Origin: Clostridiales bacterium
Lineage (GTDB): Bacteria > Bacillota > Clostridia > Oscillospirales > CAG-272
Direction: 5' to 3'
DNA length: 64,000 nt
NCBI GenBank assembly: GCA_012800735.1
Contig: JAAZIU010000034.1
Coordinates: forward strand, 1-64,000
The notes under the pieces were generated by a model, which did not search any database, had not been told where the DNA came from, and saw only the letters and a program-made list of their open reading frames with translations. The position numbers were made by a program, and so were the translations under genes. This document shows, one piece after another, positions 57,481 to 64,000 of this stretch (position 1 is the stretch's first letter; each line of letters opens with the position of its first letter).

Positions 57481-58950
57481 ATGAAAAACCGATTGAAACT
57501 CATTTCGCTGCTTATTCTTGCGGCTATGATGTTATCCTTCGCAGCTTGCGGAGGTGGCTCAGACAACGGCAAAACGGTAAATAATGCAAACGAAACCGAA
57601 ACCGCCGTTGCGGAAACTACCACTTCGGAATATGAAGCAAGGCTTGCGCTGCCCGACAATCTGCCGGAAGCGGATTACGATGGTTATACCTTCAAGATGG
57701 CGGGACGGACAAGAGATGACTTTGTACAGGAAATCGGAGCTGAACTTGAGGAAACCGGCGACGTTATCGAAGATGCGATTTACAGGCGCAACCAGGACGT
57801 AATGGAGCGTTTCAACATCAAAATTGCCGGCGTATATTACGATACGCCTCAGGATCAGGTACGTAAATCGGTCTTGGCTGGCGATGATGAATTCGATCTG
57901 CTTTTGGGTCAGGTTATCGAAGTAGGCTCTACCGTTACCGACAATAATTACCTAAACTGGTATGATATGCCTTTTATAGATCTCGAGCAGCCCTGGTACA
58001 TAGGAAACGCGAAGGATGCCTTGTCAATTAAGAACAAGGCGTATATGATGGCGGGCGAATACTGTCTTTCTATTCTTCGCTTTACCTACTGCATGTATTT
58101 CAATAAAATGCTTATAGAAAGCTACGGAGTTGAAAATCCTTATACAACGGTTCAGGAAGGCAAATGGACGCTCGACCAGCTTTCCGAAACGATAAAAGAC
58201 GTTTACAACGATATCAACGGCGACGGAAACAGAGACAGCGAAGACCTCTTCGGATTGGTAAGCGACTATTATTCCGCAACTATTACTTATCAGTATGCTT
58301 TCGACAATCCCGTTATGACAAAAGATGAAGACGGTGTACCTGAGGTTAACTTCAACACTCCTAAAACGATTTCAATCGTCGAAAGAATAAATGATTTTGC
58401 ATGGAATAATAACGGCGCTCACTTCGGCGACTGGGGCGTATATGCCAATATTTGGCAAAACAATCGCACCATGTATTTAAACGGGCTTTTCACCTCTGCG
58501 ATACATTATCGCAGCATGGAGACCGATTTCGGTATTATACCTTATCCGAAATATGACGAAGCGCAGCAAAACTATCTTACGATGTCTGACGGCGCTCATA
58601 CCATTATGGCGATTCCGAAAACGACAACTGATATAGAGCGCAACTCGGTTATTATTGAAGCTCTCAACGCCGAATCTTATAAACAGGTTATACCGGCTTA
58701 TTATGAGATAGCTCTTAAGGTAAAATACAGCCGAGACGAGGAGTCGGTTGCAGTTCTCGATATGCTGCTCGACGGTCGTACCTTTGACTTTGGCTATGTT
58801 TATGACGGATGGAAGGGTTATGCCTTTATTCTCCAGAATCTCATTTCTGCAAAGAAGAGCGATTTCGCTTCCGCGTTTGCTTCCAGAGAGAAATCTGCCA
58901 CCAAACACTATTCATCTATCATCGATATGTATTTAGAGCTTGACGGTTAA
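57481..58950 (+). CDS. extracellular solute-binding lipoprotein
   Basis: lipobox LSFAACGG; 'DVYNDINGDGNRDSEDLFGL'. Confidence 0.75.
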   Translation: MKNRLKLISLLILAAMMLSFAACGGGSDNGKTVNNANETETAVAETTTSEYEARLALPDNLPEADYDGYTFKMAGRTRDDFVQEIGAELEETGDVIEDAIYRRNQDVMERFNIKIAGVYYDTPQDQVRKSVLAGDDEFDLLLGQVIEVGSTVTDNNYLNWYDMPFIDLEQPWYIGNAKDALSIKNKAYMMAGEYCLSILRFTYCMYFNKMLIESYGVENPYTTVQEGKWTLDQLSETIKDVYNDINGDGNRDSEDLFGLVSDYYSATITYQYAFDNPVMTKDEDGVPEVNFNTPKTISIVERINDFAWNNNGAHFGDWGVYANIWQNNRTMYLNGLFTSAIHYRSMETDFGIIPYPKYDEAQQNYLTMSDGAHTIMAIPKTTTDIERNSVIIEALNAESYKQVIPAYYEIALKVKYSRDEESVAVLDMLLDGRTFDFGYVYDGWKGYAFILQNLISAKKSDFASAFASREKSATKHYSSIIDMYLELDG

Positions 58951-58970
58951 ATAAAACTTTATCGACACGT

Positions 58971-59047
58971 TGATATAATCCCCACAAAGTAGGCACATGA
59001 AATAATAAATATTTCAAGACTACACAGTGGGGATTATATCATTTTTT
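58971..59047 (+). terminator. long-armed hairpin/terminator-like element
   Basis: tgatataatccccac ... gtggggattatatca (15 bp) followed by TTTTTTG; loop has gaaata/tatttc. Confidence 0.55.
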
Positions 59048-59224
59048 GTTTTGCTGCGGTTTTTTAATCCATAATTAATTTTAATACCACTTATAATAAT
59101 ATGTTATATTCATTTTACTGTATATTTTCTCAAAAATATATTGACATCAGGAAATTAAAGGATTATAATTAATTTATCAGCATAAACATAAACGAAAGAC
59201 CGATTATCAGGGAGGAATATAGTA

Positions 59225-60151
59225 ATGAAAAAAGTCGCATTCTTTACAGCATTTATTATGCTTCTGGCTGCTTTCCTATCGCTTTCTTTATTCGCATATG
59301 ACGAAGTTCAGCTCGTCGGAACAACCGCTCCGCCGACAATCGACGGAAAGCTCGACGACTGCTACATGAAGATCCATGACTTCTATACCCCCGATGTAAG
59401 TCAGTGGTATGATGCAAACGATCCGGACCACAAGGCGGTCGGCGAAGCGTGGGGAACATGGGATAAGGATAATTTCTACTGCTTCTTCAAGATAGCAGAG
59501 AAAGATTATTCTTCTCAGAATTATGAAGCTGAAGCTCCCGGGTCAAACTATTCTTCAATGTATCTCGCGCTGATGGCAACCTTGCCGGTTGATGATCTGC
59601 CGCAGGATCCATATCATGTAATGCAGTGCTGCTTTAACCGTTCTGCCGACAATACTCTTGAATGGAAGTATACCGGCTCTGTTCCGGAAGAATTCAGGGA
59701 TAACTCGGCCGAATATGCTATTTATTCGGAATGCCCGTTTAAATTCGAATGCATAAACGACGGCAGCTACACCTATTACGAGTGCGCGATGCCCTGGGAT
59801 CAGATCGACCGCACCGGAACCGTGAAATTTGTTGACGGTCACAGATGGTTCTTCAACTATATAATCACATGGTGCGACGAAGACGGAGCTTATCCGATAG
59901 TTCAGTACGGTCAGGGTCTCATGAACGACATATACGACATGGGCGCTAACATGACACTGGTTCCGCCTATTGTTGTTGAAGAAGAAACAGCAGCTCCGGA
60001 AGCTCCTTCGGCCGCCGAGGCGGCGCCTGTTGCCGAAACGCCTGCCGCAGCGCCCGCGCCGGCTGCTCAAACCTCCGATTTTGCCCCTTTATTCGTTCTG
60101 CTCGGCGCAGCTGCTCTCTGCTCTGTCGCCGTTATCAAAAAAGAGCGTTAA
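59225..60151 (+). CDS. secreted CBM9-like/DOMON-type carbohydrate-binding protein with C-terminal membrane anchor
   Basis: signal peptide; 'TAPPTIDGKLDDCYMKI'; Ala/Pro-rich linker; C-term QTSDFAPLFVLLGAAALCSVAVIKKER. Confidence 0.65.
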   Translation: MKKVAFFTAFIMLLAAFLSLSLFAYDEVQLVGTTAPPTIDGKLDDCYMKIHDFYTPDVSQWYDANDPDHKAVGEAWGTWDKDNFYCFFKIAEKDYSSQNYEAEAPGSNYSSMYLALMATLPVDDLPQDPYHVMQCCFNRSADNTLEWKYTGSVPEEFRDNSAEYAIYSECPFKFECINDGSYTYYECAMPWDQIDRTGTVKFVDGHRWFFNYIITWCDEDGAYPIVQYGQGLMNDIYDMGANMTLVPPIVVEEETAAPEAPSAAEAAPVAETPAAAPAPAAQTSDFAPLFVLLGAAALCSVAVIKKER

Positions 60152-60172
60152 GTTTTGTTCGAAGCATACTCT

Positions 60173-60218
60173 GTCAACCGTAATATGTGACTTTCACATA
60201 TTACGGTTGACTTTTTTT
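60173..60218 (+). terminator. terminator
   Basis: gtcaaccgtaatatgtga-ctt-tcacatattacggttgac perfect 18-bp stem + TTTTTTT. Confidence 0.8.
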
Positions 60219-60274
60219 ATTTAATGGGGTATAATATTACAGAAACTGAATTATTACCTCATCGGAGGCTTGAA

Positions 60275-61069
60275 ATGGGATTAATTAAAAACCGTATAGT
60301 AATTAAAGTCGGCACCTCAACTCTGACAAACGAAAACGGGAGTTGCGATTATCAGCTGATCGACCGGCTTGCCCGCACCGCATCAGGAATAAAAAATTCC
60401 GGATATGAGGTTATACTTGTAACCTCCGGAGCTATTGCTGTCGGCAAATATAAAATGCGAATCAACGGAAAGATCACTGATCTCAGGTTGAAACAGGCTG
60501 CCGCGGCTGTCGGTCAGTGCGAACTGATGCATATTTATGACAAATTCTTCGCCGAATACAACGAAATGGTAGCCCAGATTCTTTTAACCGCCGATGACAT
60601 TGATAACGAAGAAAAAAAAATTAATCTCATAAACACATTTGATACTTTGCTTAACATGGGGATAATCCCGATTGTTAATGAAAACGATTCGGTCAGTTAT
60701 ACAGAAATTGAAACAGAAAAGAAGCTTTTTTCCGACAACGATATGCTCTCTGCTTTAGTTTCGATTCTCTGCCGAGCTTCAAAGCTGTTTCTGCTGTCCG
60801 ATATAGAGGGACTTTATTCCGCAGATCCCCGAAAGGTTCCGGATGCCAAGCTGATAGATTTTGTTAACGATATTGATGCGATTTACAGTTTTGCCGATCA
60901 TTCCTCTTCCAACCGCGGTACCGGCGGAATGATAACTAAATTGGATGCCGCAAGATTGGCTACTTCTGCCGGCATTGACACCTGGATACTTTACGGCCGA
61001 CGCCCTCAAACCGTCGAATACGTGCTTGACGGAAATTCGTCCGGCACTATGTTTAAACGCAAAGAATGA
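60275..61069 (+). CDS. proB: glutamate 5-kinase
   Basis: 'RIVIKVGTSTLTNENG', 'ILVTSGAIAVG', 'PIVNENDSVS', 'SDIEGLYSADPR', 'GTGGMITKLDAARLA'. Confidence 0.93.
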   Translation: MGLIKNRIVIKVGTSTLTNENGSCDYQLIDRLARTASGIKNSGYEVILVTSGAIAVGKYKMRINGKITDLRLKQAAAAVGQCELMHIYDKFFAEYNEMVAQILLTADDIDNEEKKINLINTFDTLLNMGIIPIVNENDSVSYTEIETEKKLFSDNDMLSALVSILCRASKLFLLSDIEGLYSADPRKVPDAKLIDFVNDIDAIYSFADHSSSNRGTGGMITKLDAARLATSAGIDTWILYGRRPQTVEYVLDGNSSGTMFKRKE

Positions 61070-61207
61070 TTCAACTTTTTGAATAGCTGGCATTATATAT
61101 CTAAAAATCCCCGTCGCGGGATTTTTTTATTTTGGATAACTTCTGAGAAACCGCTTTATCTGAATAATTAACTTTCATCTGAGATTTGAAAATTGTTATC
61201 AAATTGC

Positions 61208-61251
61208 TTGACTTTTTAACTTCACAGTGCTATAATTGATAATGGTTCTCA
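61208..61251 (+). promoter_or_regulatory. promoter with candidate Fur/Zur-family operator
   Basis: TTGACT-N17-TATAAT (61208-61236) immediately followed by TGATAATGGTTCTCA (61237-61251). Confidence 0.6.
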
Positions 61252-61354
61252 TATTCGGCGATGAAAACTTATATGTATAATACAGAGAATTAATTTCTGC
61301 TTTTTTACGGCTTTCATTTTATTATTTAGTATCTTTAATTAACGGAGCTTTATC

Positions 61355-62359
61355 TTGTTTAAAAATATATCTGTTTTTTTAACGGCTGCTATTCTGATTT
61401 TCAGCCTTGCCTTCTGTGGTTCCGTCAGCCCTTCAGGCAGCGGACTTAAAGTCGTTGTAACAATTTTCCCGATATATGATTGGGTGATAAATATAATCGG
61501 CGAAAGCAATTCGGGAGTTGATATCTCACTTCTGCTTGACAGCGGAGTTGATCCGCACAGCTTTCAGCCGAGCGCCGAAGATATTATGAAGATTTCGATA
61601 TGCGATCTCTTTATTTATGTCGGCGGCGAATCTGACGGATGGGTAAATGACGCCTTAAAGGAAGTCTCAAATAAAGAAATGCAGGTTATTAATCTGCTTG
61701 AGGTCCTGGGGGATTCCGCTAAGGAAGAAGAATTTATCGAGGGAATGCAGGAACATGACCACGACCATAAACATCTCGATAATAATGAAGAAGAACATGA
61801 ACATCATGGAGATGATCTACTTGAATACGATGAGCATGTATGGCTTTCGCTGAGAAATGCTTCGGTTTTCGTTGATTCAATTTCCTTGGCTCTTGAAAAT
61901 ATTGATCCGGACAATGCCGAAAGCTATAAGATAAATTCCGAATCTTACAAAGAAAAACTTATTAGCCTCGACAATGATTATCTGAATATCGTTTCTCAAA
62001 GCAGGACAAAGACGCTGCTTTTCGGCGACCGTTTTCCCTTCATATACCTCGTGGATGATTATGGTCTCAACTATTATGCAGCCTTTGCCGGCTGCTCCGC
62101 TGAAACTGAGGCAACTTTTGAAACCGTTATTTTTCTCGCCGAAAAGGTCGATGAACTCTCGTTAAAAGCGGTAATGACAATAGACGGCTCCGATCAAAAA
62201 ATCGCAAAGACGATAATTGAAAATACTATAACAAAGGATCAGAAGATTTTGACTCTTGATTCAATACAGTCAACCACGATAAAAGACGCGGAAAACGGTG
62301 CAACTTATCTTTCAATTATGCAAGACAACCTTGAAGTGCTGAGGGAAGCGCTGAATTAG
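61355..62359 (+). CDS. zinc/metal ABC transporter substrate-binding lipoprotein (ZnuA/AdcA-like)
   Basis: 'VDPHSFQPSAEDIMKI', His-rich 'EHDHDHKHLDNNEEEHEHHGDD', 'DEHVWLSLRNA'; TTG start. Confidence 0.9.
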   Translation: MFKNISVFLTAAILIFSLAFCGSVSPSGSGLKVVVTIFPIYDWVINIIGESNSGVDISLLLDSGVDPHSFQPSAEDIMKISICDLFIYVGGESDGWVNDALKEVSNKEMQVINLLEVLGDSAKEEEFIEGMQEHDHDHKHLDNNEEEHEHHGDDLLEYDEHVWLSLRNASVFVDSISLALENIDPDNAESYKINSESYKEKLISLDNDYLNIVSQSRTKTLLFGDRFPFIYLVDDYGLNYYAAFAGCSAETEATFETVIFLAEKVDELSLKAVMTIDGSDQKIAKTIIENTITKDQKILTLDSIQSTTIKDAENGATYLSIMQDNLEVLREALN

Positions 62360-62371
62360 GAGAGATTAATA

Positions 62372-63079
62372 ATGTATTTAATCACAGCCTCAAATCTGAC
62401 GCTTGGTTATGATTCCCGAATAATCGTTGAGAATTTGAATTTCTCCGTTTCTGCCGGAGATTATCTTTGTATTGTCGGAGAGAACGGTTCCGGTAAAACA
62501 ACCCTGATGAAAACATTGCTCAATCTTCAGGAGCCGATAAGCGGACGGATTCAGACAAGCGAAGGACTTCGAAAGAAGGAAATAGGATATCTTCCGCAGC
62601 ATACAGAAATACAGAAAGACTTTCCCGCGTCCGTAAAAGAAATAGTTCTTTCAGGGTGCCAAGGGCGCTGCGGATTTCGCCCGTTTTATAACAATGAAGA
62701 AAAAAACATCGCCGCAGCAAGTATGGAACGAATGGGAATAACCGATCTCTCCGAACGGAGCTATCGCGAACTTTCCGGTGGACAGCAGCAGCGAGTACTG
62801 CTTGCGCGGGCGCTATGCGCGACAAGAAAAATACTTTTGCTTGACGAACCTGTTGCCGGTCTTGATGTTAAAGTTGCTTCAGAATTATATAACCTTATAT
62901 CTGAGTTGAACAATGAGGGTATTACAATAATCATGATATCGCACGACATTGCCGCGGCGGTAAAATACGCGAGTCATATACTTCATATAGGCAGAACTCT
63001 TTTCTTTGGTTCTGCGAAAGAATATATATCAAGCGAAATCGGACGTTTCTTTTTATCCCGGCAGAAAGGCGTGTCTTAA
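62372..63079 (+). CDS. metal ABC transporter ATP-binding protein
   Basis: 'GENGSGKTTLMK', 'LSGGQQQRVLLARAL', 'LLLDEPVAGLD'. Confidence 0.93.
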   Translation: MYLITASNLTLGYDSRIIVENLNFSVSAGDYLCIVGENGSGKTTLMKTLLNLQEPISGRIQTSEGLRKKEIGYLPQHTEIQKDFPASVKEIVLSGCQGRCGFRPFYNNEEKNIAAASMERMGITDLSERSYRELSGGQQQRVLLARALCATRKILLLDEPVAGLDVKVASELYNLISELNNEGITIIMISHDIAAAVKYASHILHIGRTLFFGSAKEYISSEIGRFFLSRQKGVS

Positions 63080-63081
63080 AA

Positions 63082-63927
63082 ATGTTTGACAAGCTTATTT
63101 ATTACTTTGAATATCCTTTTGTGAGATACGCGCTTATAACGGGTGTTTTGATAGCCCTCTGCTCTTCGCTGCTTGGAGTGACGCTCGTTTTAAAGCGCTT
63201 TTCCTTTATCGGCGATGGACTTTCACATGTCGCCTTCGGAGCGATTGCCGTCGCTTCCGCGCTTAATTTGTCAAATCAAATGCTGCTCGTATTGCCGGTA
63301 ACGGTAATCTGCGCGGTGCTGATACTGAAAACCGGACAAAATGCAAAAATTAAGGGAGACGCCGCGATAGCCATGATTTCGGTAGGCGCGCTTGCTTTTG
63401 GTTATTTATTAATGAATGTTTTTTCAACGTCATCAAACCTTACCGGTGATGTTTGCAGCACTCTCTTTGGCTCAACCTCAATGCTTACGCTGACAAAGAC
63501 AGAGGTTATCTTATCCATTGCCCTGTCGGCTGCTGTTATAATCATTTTCTTGTTTTTTTATAACAAAATTTTTGCAGTTACCTTTGACGAGGAATTTGCT
63601 AAAGCTTCCGGGACCAACGCCGGAAACTATAATCTTCTTATCGCTGTTGTAACAGCGGTTATAATCGTTGTTGCGATGAAACTTGTCGGTTCGCTGCTTA
63701 TATCTGCGCTCGTTGTCTTCCCTGCTTTATCCTCGATGCGTATCTTTCGCAGCTTTAAATCAGTTACAATATTTTCGGCAGTTATCGCCGTTTTCTGCGC
63801 TTTTATCGGAATGATGATATCGATTCTCGCCGGGACTCCGGTCGGAGCGACGATAGTTGCTGTTAATGTGGCGGTGTTCGGCATTTGCTGGGTTACCGGT
63901 GCAATCACGAGCGATGTCGGTAATTAA
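63082..63927 (+). CDS. metal ABC transporter permease (ZnuB family)
   Basis: 'LVLKRFSFIGDGLSHVAFGAIAVA' ABC-3 family motif, multi-TM. Confidence 0.92.
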   Translation: MFDKLIYYFEYPFVRYALITGVLIALCSSLLGVTLVLKRFSFIGDGLSHVAFGAIAVASALNLSNQMLLVLPVTVICAVLILKTGQNAKIKGDAAIAMISVGALAFGYLLMNVFSTSSNLTGDVCSTLFGSTSMLTLTKTEVILSIALSAAVIIIFLFFYNKIFAVTFDEEFAKASGTNAGNYNLLIAVVTAVIIVVAMKLVGSLLISALVVFPALSSMRIFRSFKSVTIFSAVIAVFCAFIGMMISILAGTPVGATIVAVNVAVFGICWVTGAITSDVGN

Positions 63928-64000
63928 TTCCGTCTTAGTTTATTTATTCATTTAATAAAGACTATAATAAGATATACGGTTTTATCGGCATTAGTAAATG

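Noticed and set aside
1-64000. CRISPR array, T-box or riboswitch, transposase, integrase
   Set aside because: No regularly spaced repeats, no T-box sequence (AGGGTGGNACCGCG) and no transposase/recombinase-like protein seen by reading; a covariance-model scan was not possible

Overview
This 64 kb window looks like the chromosome of an anaerobic, carbohydrate-degrading Firmicute (Clostridia-like; taxonomy is inference from gene content only). I see no CRISPR array, rRNA, intact transposon or prophage. Main blocks: (1) RNase J and an MFS transporter, DUF2079 membrane protein, smpB directly abutting the tmRNA gene; (2) a four-gene operon (6254-10900) whose families match the non-phosphorylative D-apiose pathway (ApsD, OiaC, ApnL, ApnO); (3) a complete minus-strand Mrp/MinD + NifX-like + DUF134 + DUF5320 + MBL-fold operon (15111-10985) with a consensus promoter, two ATATGCC-type palindromes and a DUF134 gene lacking a canonical start codon; (4) sialidase-like, GH-like and solute-binding lipoprotein genes with no transporter permeases; (5) a small accessory region (18-24.5 kb) with GNAT, GIY-YIG, CAP-domain, flavodoxin-like and AraC genes, including a duplicated AraC fragment; (6) rlmD, tRNA-Arg(CCG), and a glycogen metabolism locus (glgB-C-D-A, nitrilase, glgP, GH13); (7) proC, hflK/hflC, and a pyrB with a PyrI-like zinc-ribbon tail; (8) a DUF4091 gene broken by one in-frame TAA, CotH, a CE2-like esterase; (9) an aroE-aroK fusion with aroQ, two further solute-binding lipoproteins, a CBM9-like surface protein, proB and a zinc-type ABC transporter. 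All family names are from recall of sequence motifs; no searches were run.
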